Of a stretch of DNA of 64,000 bases, positions 32,190 to 44,859 are shown piece by piece. Position numbers and translations under genes: made by a program. The notes under the pieces were generated by a model, which worked only from the letters and a program-made list of their open reading frames with translations, ran no database searches and was not told the origin of the DNA. Source of the DNA: Atopsyche davidsoni (lineage: Eukaryota; Arthropoda; Insecta; Trichoptera; Hydrobiosidae); assembly GCA_022113835.1 (NCBI GenBank), contig JAILWY010000001.1:16360501-16424500 (forward strand). The letters run 5' to 3'. Every line of letters begins with the position of its first letter. Position 1 is the stretch's first letter.

Positions 32190-35100
32190 TCCAAATTGCT
32201 ATTTATTTCAAAGATGTTCCGATAGTAATCTAGATTCGATTTGTTACATCTTTCCTTTGCTATTTTTAGATTCTATTGTGTTTTGTTATATGGACTTTCT
32301 CTGTCTGGATACTTGTTTTAACACGTTGAAATATAAAAACTATTAGGGTAATTTGAGTACTGAAAATTTAGCAAAGCACCTAATATTTTGGAATCAAATG
32401 TAATTGATTTTAGAATAAAAACTTTAATGTAAGGAGCCGTGGGAAAGATAATGGCATTCCGAAACCACTTCGTGGTTTAACTTGGAAACTTTATTAAAAA
32501 AATGGATCAGTATGGAAGTAAAGGTCAATTTTCAGTAAAAAAATATTTTACCTAAAAAAGAATAACAAAAATATATAGAAATATCAACTAACTTCTATTA
32601 TGCACCACCAATAAGCCAGTAACTGAAGAAAAATACAAAGACATGATGTCATTACTACCCTACATCCCTTCAATTTTTCAGGAACATTTTAAAAATCTCA
32701 CAACTCATAATAGTAAAAGTCTGAATTCATAAAAATAGATCCATGAGATACAAATTAATTTGTTCATTTAAAGAAATCTAATTTGACTCATAGAGTTTTA
32801 ATTGAACTAATATATTTATGTGTCATTTTGTTCATTATGAAAAAGGTCTAAGAAAATTCGACTCTCAAAAACCACAATTGCGAATGAGATTGACGCAAAA
32901 TTTCACATTCAAAATAATTTTTCATTATTCAAGACTAAAAAAACACTAAATTTCAATGTTACACAACACAGAAATATTTTTTAATTTATTCAAACGCCAA
33001 ACATTGAATATTTCGAAACAAGAAATATATTACTCTTTCATAATTATATATTTTTAATTGTATTTGTCAACATTTCGAAATTTTATTTATGTTTTATTTA
33101 GAAACAAATGTATGCTTTATGACAGTTTATCTAGTACATACTCTATTTTATTTCATACTTAATAAAAAGTATTCTTTTAATTTCATCTTACGTCTAGGAA
33201 AAGTCATAGAAAAGCATGAAAAATTCTACAGGGACTTTGCTCTCATCCAATGATCCGTCTTCTAACTAAAATATGTAAAGGGAATGCTATAAAATGTAAG
33301 ACGACAGGCTCATATGTCACGTCCGTATTTTATTACCCATCATACTTCCTGCCGTTGACATGTAAGCAGAATAAAAATAAATGTTTAATGCACCCACCAA
33401 AAGTATTATTTAGGATATAACGAACAGCCCATGCCGTGGGGATTACGTTCGTTACAGACCATGTAAAATACCGGAGCGTTTTAGGATCTACGATTAATGG
33501 CGCAGAGGAAAATAAAGCCTCGCTCTTTTATCGCAAAGCGAATAAAGAGTTTAAATGTCGTTGGATAATATTCTTGATTCAGCCTCTAGTTCGTTTCATC
33601 CTGCAACTTTACTAATCGGACTTTCGGAAAGCGTGAATGCTGTAAAAAAATGTTTTCTTTGCTTTTTGAACACCGGTGCTACTGTTTTAAAACATTTTAT
33701 AAGGTTTATAACGTTATATAACCGATAAATTAACCCACATGTATGCATTGTTTTGGGTCGACTGTCACTTGTAAATATATACAACCAATTGCGGACTAAT
33801 ATTTTTTTAGCCTTAAAAAAAAAAACACAAAATACTGCATTTTATAACCTATCATAGTTGTCATGGTCTCAGATATCTTTCAAAGGACGAAAATATTTTT
33901 TATCTCGTAAAACAGATTTCAAGGAAAAGATGAAACAACGGATTTATGTATATATTTAGAATTTAAAATAAAGCGCAGATAAAGAGTACTAGAAAATTCA
34001 GGTTATCTAAAAATAACGAAATATAGAAAGATTCTAAACTAAATTACAGAAATGAAACAAATTATTAAATTATCATTTTTATTAGTACAAAAAACGTCTA
34101 ACAACGTCGTAAAATTTGTAATAGAAATAGGCTCCTTAATTTAAATAAATATAAGTTCATATATCTACAGAATAAAGGAACTACAGGAACGCGACCTTTT
34201 GAGTAGATATTAACATAGTAAATTACAGTACATTCTCCTACAGTAAATTTGTTGAATTACTAAGTTGGTTCATATTATACACAATTTCCCTCAAAAATCT
34301 CATTTAAATATTTTTATCTTGTATTCAAATTAGAACATGTGTAATTTGGTAAATTAAATTTTTTTTACTTCACTCTAATATAAAACTCTTCATGACAAAA
34401 AATATGAAGGATACCACTTCAATGTTCACACATGAGATGAAAAACAGATTAGATTTTTTAAAACTCAAAATTATGGCAGGATTTGACACTGTTGAGGTTT
34501 AATCTAAATTGATTATAAACAAACATTTTTTAATATAAGTTAATTGTTATATTAAATTAGGGCTCGAATATACTTGCGATACGGTATTCGCTCTTTTGCA
34601 AAATAAACAAGGCGTAATCGACGTGGACGGGTTGAAAATTTAAATTAACATTTAAGGAGAGAGGGTTGTTTCTGGAAAAGGTCTATCGATTCATTGCCTG
34701 TTTTTTACACATAAATTATATTATCGGCGGAATTTCGTTTGCTTTGTTTTGCTAATCTGGCAACTAATGCGGTGTTAACTTACATCCAGGCATCGCGTTT
34801 TCGTGTGTGTTCTCACTTTCTGATTAATTGGTTTTCTTACATGCCAATTTATTTTTTTAGATGTGCTATTTCTCGGAGGCCTTTTTTGCCCAAATTAAAA
34901 AGAAACAAACACGCGAGAAATACAACCTATCTCTGGCGTATTTCGACCGATAAATTAATTGATATCGATTTTTGACAAATAATTCTTATATACTTCTAGA
35001 AATTATTTTTTTTTTGATTTTGCTTATTTTGAAAAAGATTCATTTGATTGTGAAATTGTTTTATATGTAAAGATGAAAACGTGTGAGAAAAAATCATTCT

Positions 35101-35385
35101 TTAATGTTGATTGATGAATAATACAGCATGTGCAATAATACGTATCAAACCGTTATATCCCCAATATCTTCTGAATGATTTTTACCCAAAGTCCATTTGT
35201 CTATCCTTTCCCTTAGTGTGAGGTTTAAAAGATTTTACAACTTTAGATTATCTGATTTTTAGCGTCCACCAACCGTGGAAAAGGGTAATAAATCTGATTT
35301 TTTTATTTACCCTTACTAAAACGAAACTATAAAGTACGCATAAATTGCGCCCCAATTCAGCAGAGTTGTAATTCCTTATCTGAAC
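32190..35385. other. Non-coding; balanced patches only
   Basis: AT-rich DNA with balanced patches at 33420-33560 and 34715-34950. Open frames at 33596-33784 and 34739-34975 have no recognisable content. Nothing else supported. Confidence 0.45.
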
Positions 35386-35389
35386 GTGG

Positions 35390-35605
35390 TTAATTGATTA
35401 AACTATAATCGTGCAGGTTGTCCGACGGGCGAGTACCTCTGATTTATCTCTCCGGGCATCTCCGGCGTTGGCCGCAAAACTTTATACACACTGGGGCAAG
35501 GCCGAGCTCCGGGGCCTCGGCCAGCTCGATTTAACGCTACAATGAACCGATAGCTTCACACCTTGTAATAAACCTCTCCGGATAAAGCACTCCCATCACT
35601 GAAAT
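35390..35605. promoter_or_regulatory. GC-rich, CpG-containing island
   Basis: GC-rich core 35415-35530 with flanking ttatctctccgg-type words at 35443 and 35570. No frame of interest. Candidate regulatory DNA. Confidence 0.37.
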
Positions 35606-35649
35606 TCTATTTACTATAATTTATCTAGCAAAACTAGGTAAATAAATTT

Positions 35650-37190
35650 TGCACTTGCATATAACGGATCAAATTATCGGTTCAGTACTACAGTGTTTTA
35701 AATCGATAGAGCACGTAGCTGATATGGCCGCAGGCTTAAATTATACTACTGTCAATTCTTTACTGAAAAATAATAGTAATAAACCCGTGGACAAGAATTT
35801 TAATTCAAACATAATAAATTTGTATTTATCAATAAAAAATTATGAATTCATAAAAAAAAATTGCTTTTTTTATAATAATCCAAATAAATAATGTTCAAGT
35901 ATAATTTTTTAGTTATTGGTTAGTTATTAAACCAAAGAAAATAAATTGTTTTTACAAATGATTTTCACGTTTTCTACGACGCTGTTGCATTTGCATGAAA
36001 TATTTCATTCGTACTTTTACAAAAACAAATAAATCCCTTAGCAAATACCTTTATCAGGAAAAATATTTCCTTTTATGAAAAATAAGCTATTATTCTTTTA
36101 AATCAGAAAAAAAATATTTTTGCGGAATCTTCTCCGAGCGGTGTTTCGATCAAAATTCATGACAAATAACAAATAAATTACAGATATTTTTTCAATAAAT
36201 AACATCGCGAAAATTTCTAGCTCACATAAAAAAGATGGAATTGCGTTTCCTTACACACTTTATGTCTAGGCGTTACAGTTTTACGTCTTACGTAAAAGAG
36301 GAAATATTATTTCTTGTTCTGCGAAGGTCTTGAAACACAAAACCGCACGGAGAGTAACATTTTGTGCACACTCACATATCACTTAGCTCGCCTCCTTTGG
36401 TATTCATGTATTCTTATAAAAACGTGTCAACAAAGAGGAAGGGAGGCTTCGTAGGAAACTTCCCTCATCTTAGTGATTTCGTAAATACAGTTACCCCCCC
36501 GCGCGATAAATTTGAGTATTTACTCTTTACACTTTTAAGAATTCTGAAAAAAATACTTTTCAGTGATATTACTAGTTATGTGTCCAGGTGTGTCTGAAAG
36601 CGCTCCAATTAAAAAAAACACGTTATCTCCATGTTATTTTCCACACAATATATATAAATAAATATATATTATATATATACATAGTAAATATATAAGTAAA
36701 AAGTGTATAAATAGTAAAAATATTATTATAAAAATTAAGATTATTGACATGAAACCTACTTTCAAAGTAAATTGTTCCTGGATATGTTTACTAGTGATGA
36801 CATATAAGCTTAACTCTGATCCAACATCGATCTTGTAGTATTAAATGATAAGATTCGTCGCAGTTTTATAGTATCCTCGTTTCAAATCTTTTTGAAGGGT
36901 GAGTGAGTGATCAAGTTTTGCAGGTTATAAAGGCTCTATTTAGTGGCAAGAGTGTCCGTTATGTTTAATGGTAGATTAGCGCAAGGCATCGATCTTGTAA
37001 GATGCATTCCAGTGAAATTATATTTTATGTCTATAATTTTCAACCCAATTGAAATACATAAGAAATTTTTAAGGCTTTTGTTTATTTTGATGATAAGCTA
37101 AAGTATAGTTTCTCGTGCTTATTATACATTGCGTGTTAATGGAAACTAATCGAGAATTATTATTAACATAACAATGTAGCTTTCCGTTTG
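35650..37190. other. Non-coding; TA-rich block at 36645-36700
   Basis: AT-rich, with degenerate TA repeats at 36645-36700 and a balanced patch at 36350-36510. No gene recognised. Confidence 0.45.
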
Positions 37191-37194
37191 TCGG

Positions 37195-37450
37195 GGTTGC
37201 AATAAATCCAAGGCAGTGCCTATAGCCGATACAAAAGTTCGTATCTCATTGTAGAAGTTGGCCGTTTTATCGCAGGTTATCGACATTGTGACGTCGTTTG
37301 GGGTCGAAACTTACCCTGGAGGGTAGCGGCGAGTTCCGAGCCTCCCTTCGCGTGACCCGCGGGCCTGTGAAAAGGAACTCTGCCGCTAACCATTCTGTGT
37401 CTTTCAATTTGCGTAGGCGTAAAAGATAAACGTGTGGGGAAATCAGCGAC
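37195..37450. promoter_or_regulatory. GC-balanced, CpG-containing island
   Basis: CG-rich at 37285-37385. Minus-strand frames of about 70 codons cover it without a recognisable domain. Candidate regulatory DNA. Confidence 0.33.
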
Positions 37451-37694
37451 GCGCCTGCTATATTTCCATGCAAATTTCAGGAGCTTTTTGTTCATGAACT
37501 ACTTTCCTGTGCCTTCGGAACCTCTTTTCTTTGTCCTTCCTGAATTCACAAAACTCCAGCACTTAAATAACATATGTCTTTCAAATTCAATTCGTGCCGA
37601 GGTGTTTTCATGTTTTATTAATTCTAATTTTGTGCTAGGAATAATTTACGAAATCGTAATAACAGAGGAAAAGAATTCTCCCCAGTCGATTTAA

Positions 37695-38760
37695 AAATAT
37701 ATAGTCGAACTCATAACTCTTTTTTCGCTTGTTCTTTTGTAAGCGAAAATTTCATTGTATGTAATTAGCTTGTGACATAAACAAATTAATTTAACACTTT
37801 TTAGGGTAGCTTATTTTATGAAATATTCTCTTTACGAACATTAGTGATCGATCGTAAATTAAACAGAAAATACCCATTTAATAGGTAAATTTATTTTTTA
37901 TTGATTTCTTTCGGTAGTAATTTATATGGACTTAAATATAAGGTTTAATAATAAATATAAGGTTTCATTAAACAGAATATTTAAAAATGAAAAATTATTC
38001 TATTAAAAAAATTAACGTGAAAAATTAAGGGTTCTGGTTATAATTTTTTTTTAATTTTAAAGAAAAACCGAATTCATAAATAAAAAATATATCCACAATT
38101 ACAAAAATCTTCATTTGCATTTTTAAAAATAGGATTAGCATTTTTACTTCGTTCTTCATTATGAACAATTTTTTTTTTCATACGGTATTATAATAAAACC
38201 CCATAATGATTCGCATGTTCTCGGCTAATTTGATAAAAAATACAAGTGAAAGGTCACAACTTCTGCGTCAGTATTCCATAATCGACAAATATTTTTCTTT
38301 TTCCCTCCATACGCGCGTTATATTAACAATGGCGTAGTGCCTACTTTAGCACTTGATAATAAACATAACCGACATTAAGGCAGTATTTTTGTTGGAGCTT
38401 TCTGTTAATTTTAGAATTTAATATCTACTGTCCATGAAAAGATAGCCTAGTAGTATTATCTTTGTATATGTATGGTAAAATATGAAATATATATTATAAT
38501 AAATTTTTTTGAAATCAAATTTGTCATAGAGTCTTAAGTCAAACAAAGAGTTCAGACATTTTTTTAAAATTATATAAATGTAAATTTAAGTCTTAATCTA
38601 ACCAGCCATACCAAGTTTTTTTTATAACGAGTACATATTATATTAAAAAAAGCATTGCATATCTCAAATATACGTTATTCAATATTACTATTAATTTAAT
38701 TTATTCGGTGATATAATTAACTTTTTAACAGAAAGTAATAATTTTATTGGCAATATTTCA
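37695..38760. other. AT-rich non-coding stretch
   Basis: No gene, repeat or RNA recognised. Confidence 0.6.
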
Positions 38761-38769
38761 TATTTTACA

Positions 38770-39120
38770 CCTGCCGAAGAACCGGAGAATTATCCCAAGC
38801 ACCCTCGTTCCTGGTTGTATTTATTTTTCAACCAATTTGTGGCTTCGTTTTTTATAAGCTCGCCTGCAAAGGGTGGGGGAGTGGCTCGGGGGAAGGAATG
38901 ATTGGCCGGGAGTGAAATAGACAAAAAAGAAATAAAAAGATCTATACGTGTGAAAATGTTTATGGTCTCAGCTCCCGAGGCGACCCGCTTTATAGTCTCC
39001 GAGGCTTGTAGGCGCCGCCGATTCAAGCGTGCCGCATAAAAATTACAACCGCTGATTTTATCACCGCGATCTCACGATGCTTCGCCGGGCTGCTTTTATT
39101 TTATTCGGTTTATTTCATAT
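38770..39120. promoter_or_regulatory. GC-balanced, CpG-containing island
   Basis: Balanced to GC-rich with a G-rich stretch at 38870-38915 and CG dinucleotides at 38975-39090. A 78-codon minus frame shows no domain. Candidate regulatory DNA. Confidence 0.33.
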
Positions 39121-39795
39121 TGCTATGTCATATTATAGCTGAGAATAAATATTCTTTCGAGTCCTTTATGTGAAGAGGGCATATGAAACCGAAAGGCTCG
39201 ACGTATGTACGGAATCGTAAAAGTATGTACAATATTTACCCCGCGGGGTTATTTTGTCGGTAGATAAAGCTAAGCACACGAGTGTCTGTTGTAAACATAA
39301 GAAGTTTTATTAACAGACTTCGTGTTTAGAATCTTTGTTTTATCTAGTAATACTTCGCGTTCTGTTAAAAAGTCAATAGAAAAATAAATCGTGGTTCTTT
39401 TTTGAAAAACTTGTATTTTTGATCCCACCGATATATAATCGGTTTTATAATTTATTTGCCTAGTTAAAACTCGTTAGCACCTTAGACATCTTACAATAAA
39501 ACAAAAATCTGAAATGGTGGCCATATAATCTGTAAGCAGAAACAATTTAACATTCAACTGCACTTACTTCCCAACAACCAATTAAGTACCAATAAAAGTA
39601 ATGATTCGGATATAATTTTTTTTAATTCAACTTGTTTTGTATATAATTTATCTGAGAGAAAAACTTAACAGGATGTTTGTAATTAACGTGTGACTACTAA
39701 TAGTTTATTATTTTTTTCGAATGATATGAAAAATAATGGTAAGATAAGATATCATCAATATGTTTGACAGGTATAATAACTTAACAATATAGTTA

Positions 39796-39906
39796 GTGGA
39801 ATTCCATCTTAATATTTTAAATAAAATACTTTTGTGATTTTTCCACATGTTTAATTTTGTAAAATTATGTATGTTATAAATCACAAAAGTATTTTATTTA
39901 AAAATA
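39796..39906. repeat. Inverted-repeat relic of the ACCGGT-family element
   Basis: gtggaattccatcttaatat followed by the module aatattttaaataaaatact...gattt (39811-39840), which recurs inverted at 39878-39906 with a single-base length difference. The centre contains ttccacatgtttaattttgt, the sequence that precedes the ribozyme at 59.8 kb, but the core is deleted. Confidence 0.7.
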
Positions 39907-40302
39907 TAATTAACTTATTATCTTAAAAACATCTTGGCATCTATTAAATTGAATAACGTTCTGACTTTAATCAGCTGTCAAGTTAAAATATTTCAGGATA
40001 TCCTCTGGATTGGGTTGTATTTCCTTCAGCATCTCCTATTGTTAGGAAGGCGCTCATTTCCTTCTTAACTCATATGGTCCAGTGAATTAACGTTATCTGC
40101 GTTCTTTTATGTATCTTCTATACATTTGGGCACATTAAACATTCACAAAACATATTTGCTTCTAATTAAACCAGAATAATTTAACTATTTATATATTTCC
40201 ATTAATTAGGTGGTTATATTTTTAAAATACAAATACTGTTTTTTTATATTTGTAAGTGATATGATTTAGGACTGACAACATTTTGTAAAAAAATACTATA
40301 GT

Positions 40303-40400
40303 TAAACAACAAATGTGGATAGTGGCAGGATGATTTTTCGTATCTGAGCCCTTTCACCGGCCTAATAAAGCTCTTGAAGGGCGAAAGGTTTCACAAAAAG
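40303..40400 (-). ncRNA. Hammerhead-like relic, AGCGCT family
   Basis: On the minus strand GAAA is followed by AGGGCT (40347-40352), one change from AGCGCT, then C (40346). Upstream flank aacaacaaatgtggatag matches the 27.6-kb copy. A GCCCTT/AAGGGC pair (40348-40353 and 40377-40382) could fold around the core. The CUGANGA half is not clear, so this is a decayed copy. Confidence 0.35.
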
Positions 40401-40698
40401 GATATTTATTATCTAGCTATTAAAATAACATGCTTATTTTTAAAATATGGAGTGTTACAAATTACACTTGTATTTAATTTACAAGTATATTTATTTTGGT
40501 AAATTTTGTTATAATGAAAATAAATTATTCTTAGGCCGAGTCTGAAAACTTATTCACGAAAAAGTAAAATTAAATATTTTTAACTAATAATAATTTATTC
40601 AACAATACACTATTTAAAACTAATATGCCAAAAAAATTCTATGAAATACAATTAAAACCTTTAAGCTTTTTTAGACTTGGAGGATGTTCGTTTGTTCT

Positions 40699-40735
40699 CT
40701 GAAGATGAACCGGGTGCTGAATTCAAAACCCAGTA
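40699..40735 (+). ncRNA. Hammerhead-like relic, plus strand
   Basis: CTGAAGA is intact (40699-40705), followed by one extra T. Then comes an 18-base hairpin with three outer pairs and two C/A mismatches (40707-40724), then AAAA where GAAA is expected (G12 lost). Helix III would be two pairs, AC/GT, around CCA, ending in A. Helix I is not evident. Three G-to-A changes would explain all the stem and core defects. Weak on its own, supported by the other copies in the window. Confidence 0.3.
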
Positions 40736-40809
40736 TAGCAGAAGAAGGAAACGAGGTCATGACTTGGCACATTTTCAACATTGCAAGCACTAAGAGAAAT
40801 CCAATAAAT

Positions 40810-42885
40810 AATTATTTTATTTCAAAATGCTGAATTGTATTTAAATTATAGTATTATGTAATATGAACAGAAAAAATCTAAAAATAAAAGTTCCTACCGT
40901 ATTTACCATTGGTTAGTGAGTAACTGTAATATTCCCTGCGTGGAAATATCAACAGCCATATAATTTTAGATGACGATTGTTATGACCTTGCTTACTAAAA
41001 TGCTTTTTTTAGTTCTTTAATTTTATTTTTTAGCATACAATTGGTATTGAAAATAATTTACTATTACTTAATTAGCCGAACCCTTTACAAAACTTTAATA
41101 TTATTTTCACTGATTTCTCTGTCACGTATTTGAATAATCTATTAATAACACTAATATTGTATGAGATCTCTTAACCCAAGAAAAATCTGTGTGGGGCATC
41201 ATGCTAAAGTACCAACATATTAATGATTTTTGTGTCTAAGCACTTTTTAACTTTTGGAAGGGAAACCTGAAAAATAACTTATATACTCGTTTTTACAATA
41301 TACCACACGTCAACTATTGCACAAATCTCTATCGCCTATTTTACATAACCTGTTTAAGACATAGGTAGCAGTGAAATTCAACAGGCTTTATTTGTCCAAA
41401 GAAGGCTTGATATGTCCACACTTAAGAACATATGTAAATTTGATGTTCGCCATTGTCATTTGTTTTGCTGAAGAATTTTCTTTAGCTATCAAAAAAAAAA
41501 GATCTTTGAAAGTCGCTGGTGTATGCGAAATATAGTCCCAGCGGCCGAACTGCATGGGACGTTATTCAGAATTAATGCCTTGACTTATTAAAGCCATAAG
41601 TCAAACGCACGGCTCAGGCCGGGATTAACTCCAGGCGAGGTAACTAGCGACCTATTTACGATACACTCGTTACTCTCGCCATAACCCTTATATGGGGGGT
41701 GTAAATATATTATTAATTATTACACTGGCTCTTGAGCGCCCTGCCGAAAAATCAAGCGTGAAATTCATAGATGGCGTTACTGTAATTGCAGATATTATCT
41801 GTAATAAAAGGCGATCGTAAATGAAACTTTATTAAGGATTATTTTGAGGATCTAAAGCTATTATTAAAAGAAATAAAATATTTTTAAGTGTTTTTTTTAA
41901 ATAATTTTCATCATACTATTTTTATATTATGACTTGACTAAAGCTTTATTTTTTCAATAAAGCTGCAAGTCTAAATATCGCATCTGTATCTCTTACTTCT
42001 TAATATAAAAAAATATGCAGCTTCACTTATAATTATTGTAAGTTACACAACTTGCAAACAAGATTCGGGGATAGCCACATACCGTATTTTAAGAAGCATA
42101 CAAGTATTGTAAATTAACACAAAATCAATAAAGAATCTTGATTTTTAAATTTTTTTACAGCTATTATTTTAATGATAATTAAGTCAGTTAGAAAATTGAC
42201 ATCGAGAGCTCATGCAACTTATAATTTATTGCTGTAAAAGTTATCAATTTAAAACAACGGCAAACTTTTGATAAAATTATTAGCTGATCATTTATTTATT
42301 TGAATAAAATAATCATCGATATCCTTTAAAATTTTAAAATTTTCTTCTTCATACAACGACGTTAGAAATATGCATAAAATGATGATCAAAAAAACAGTTG
42401 AGTTACAGGACCACAGTGGGAGAATTCGAACTAGTCTTTTTTTTGTAAAAATCAAAATGACAAACAATACTTAGGGCCGTGTAGTTCAAGCCTATCATTT
42501 CTAGAATATTATGCAATGGTTTATTTATCAAAGTACATCATCCCACGATTCTTTATAAAACCGATTTTGATACCGTCAACGTTTGGCCAATCATTTGTAA
42601 AATTTAACCACACGACCGTTTAAATGTTATCAACTTTTTTGCGGTCGTAATTTGAACTGGGGCAGCGTTATTTTATTTGACGGCGTTCATTAAAGCTATT
42701 TGAAAAACTGTACAATTTTATTAAACATAATAAAGCTTATGAAAGTGACATTTACCGTGAAAATATAAAACCATCAAATAATACTAATTACCACCAAATT
42801 TAAATCGTCCCGAGCTTTAATCATCATTATTATTCGTTAATAAAATAATTATAGACTATCGATACATTGTTCAAAATTCTTTCAC
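40810..42885. other. Non-coding; balanced patch at 41520-41830
   Basis: AT-rich except for a CG-containing patch at 41535-41830 and a smaller one at 42590-42685. A B-box-like gttcgaattctcc lies on the minus strand at 42419-42431 with no convincing A box. No gene recognised. Confidence 0.4.
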
Positions 42886-42893
42886 CTTATTAA

Positions 42894-43355
42894 CACACTA
42901 AAGGCGGGGCAGGTACTAGTACTCGTTTCGCTGATTGCTGTCTAAAGGCGGGGCGCATATTAATACGTTTTTGAATGTGTTTACTCTAAAAGCGGCAGAA
43001 GTTCATTTTACTCTTCAGTTTTACAGTTCGTGATGTTTGTTTAGGACTCGTCAACGTTACTTATACCAATACTGTCCAGTGATTCTGATCAAAATGATAA
43101 TGAAGAAGTGGAGTGGTCAGACAATGATAATCCTCCAATTATTGAACAATTTTTATTTAGGACAAAGTGGTGTTTTTGTGATGCCAAGTAATCCGCAAAG
43201 TGTGTATGAAGTGGTTCAACTTTTTATAGAAAACGATTTATTTGACTACATGCAAATCAAAGTGTGTATAGACTAGATCTCACTCGTGCAATTTTACGCG
43301 AATTTCGTCCGCTTCGCACATCAGTTTAGTCAACTTGGTATTCACCAAAAGTGTG
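42894..43355 (+). mobile_element. Internally deleted piggyBac-type element, copy 2
   Basis: Perfect TTAA on both sides (42890-42893 and 43356-43359). Terminal repeats start CACACTAAAGG on the left and, as reverse complement, CACACTTTTGG on the right. Subterminal GGCGGGGC words occur twice at the left end (42902-42909 and 42948-42955). The ends and the coding remnant correspond to copy 1 at 9806-10402, in the opposite orientation. At 462 bp it keeps only the termini and the 5' part of a transposase gene, the usual structure of a piggyBac-derived MITE. Confidence 0.85.
43048..43278 (+). pseudogene. piggyBac transposase N-terminal remnant
   Basis: Frame 1 reads the acidic stretch DQNDNEEVEWSDNDNPPIIE and QFLFRTKW before a stop at 43188-43190. 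After a frame change the sequence continues GQSGVFVMPSNPQSVYEVVQ, LFIENDLFDYMQ, then a stop. These are the N-terminal acidic tail and beginning of the DDE_Tnp_1_7 region of a piggyBac-type transposase. All catalytic residues are missing. One frameshift and the large 3' deletion make it non-functional, though the termini might still be mobilised by an intact transposase elsewhere. Confidence 0.68.
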
Positions 43356-43439
43356 TTAAGATATTATGAACCATATAAGTTTATCGATATTTTTTTCGAT
43401 TCTATGAAATACATATTGAACCATTGACTAAAATTAGAG

Positions 43440-43790
43440 TGACAGCTCGATCAGAGGTCATATGTGCACATGCGCCGGAGCATATTAGTCCAGGGATTGA
43501 CCAACTGACCGCGGGACCGCGGGCGGGGCCTCGCACGGAGCTCCCGGCGCTCGGTTATGCGGTCCCGGTGGCGCACCCCTGCGACGAACCGCGAGCAGTA
43601 TTCCCAGCCCCGAGTCCATTCCGTTTTCAATATTGGCATTCCCAGCCAAACTGGATGTATCGGCGAGACCCGTTTTACAACCAACCAGTTGGAAGTTGGA
43701 ATTAGAGCCGCTCCCCCGCGGGGTGACTCGCTCACCACATCGTGCATGCGTAAAATATTCCACACGTCATCAGTACTGCAGGATCGCTAA
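43440..43790. promoter_or_regulatory. GC-rich, CpG-containing island
   Basis: Strong CG content from 43465 to 43760, starting about 80 bp right of the piggyBac element. Five overlapping frames of 73-104 codons on both strands reflect scarcity of stops; none has a recognisable domain. Candidate promoter or regulatory island. Confidence 0.37.
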
Positions 43791-44489
43791 GGAATGCTTA
43801 CTAATTCAAACTATCAACCGCTCAAGATGCAGTGATAAATACAACCTTTCATAGCACTTTTCTATACATATTACATAAAGAGAGATTTTATTTTTGGTTT
43901 TGGTTTTGTGTGGCCTTGTTTGAATCTCTTAAATTAATTCTAGAAAATATATAATTTCATGTGAAATCAAACGAATAAAAAAAATATTGAATTATTATCA
44001 ATTAAATAAAAGCTAATTACACTCCCGCAGATGTTCAATTTTGTTGTTAAAATACTTTGAAATCATCATAACATATTTTTAGCATTAATGAAAAAATTTA
44101 ACTTACAAAATAATTTAATATTTTAATAATTGCGTAATGACTTTAATAAAACATTTGTAAAATCTCTTTTCTCATATTTGGTTTAATTTGTCTTAAACTT
44201 CAAAAAAAATTAAATAACGAATTTTTTGTTGTTTATTATTAAAGAAGATAATGTGATGAAGAAACAAATATATTCTTCTGAATACAATTTTGTATGAAAG
44301 AAATTTTCAATTAACCCTTGATTAAAGATTATTTATTTGAATTGCTTGGTCAATTTACATAAAAAAATACTCCAAGCTTTATTTTGAAAAGTAAACACTT
44401 TGTAATCCCTCTAAAACGATTTTTAAGTCATTGGAGTCTTTGCCGTATTTTAAAAACTAAACAATTATTCAAATTTCAATCCGTTTTAA

Positions 44490-44665
44490 GTACAGTCTAC
44501 CCCTGCACTCACCCTAAGCCGGACCTGGCGTGCGATGCACCCCTCTTGAAGAAATCTGATTACAGCCCATCTTTTGTAGTAGTTGCACAATTCTGTTACG
44601 CGGCAATTTATTTAAATAAACTCTTTGGGTTGTTACTCACGAGACCTGCGAGCTTCATTTAATTT
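44490..44665. other. Balanced patch
   Basis: Small balanced patch with a few CG dinucleotides; an open frame at 44384-44662 is unrecognised. Flanks are AT-rich. Confidence 0.25.
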
Positions 44666-44837
44666 ACACCAATAATACTAGCTTTGAGAACTTTAAAACA
44701 AATGACTTAAGTACATAATAATCTATTTAAACGCCTCTCTAATCAAAACACGTTTGATTTCGTTTTTATTTTGAATCTACTCAATTTATGTCAAATAATA
44801 TATTTTTATTAAATTATATTTTTGTCGCTAGATAATA

Positions 44838-44857
44838 AAGGTTTAAGGATAATAAAT
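44838..44857. repeat. 20-bp direct repeat, first copy
   Basis: The 20-base string gtttaaggataataaatttt recurs at about 46061-46080, 1.2 kb away. Flanks do not match further; it may be the core of an old dispersed repeat. Confidence 0.6.
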
Positions 44858-44859
44858 TT

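Noticed and set aside
42405..42480. B-box-like gttcgaattctcc on the minus strand
   Set aside because: No A box at the right distance; insufficient for a tRNA or SINE call.
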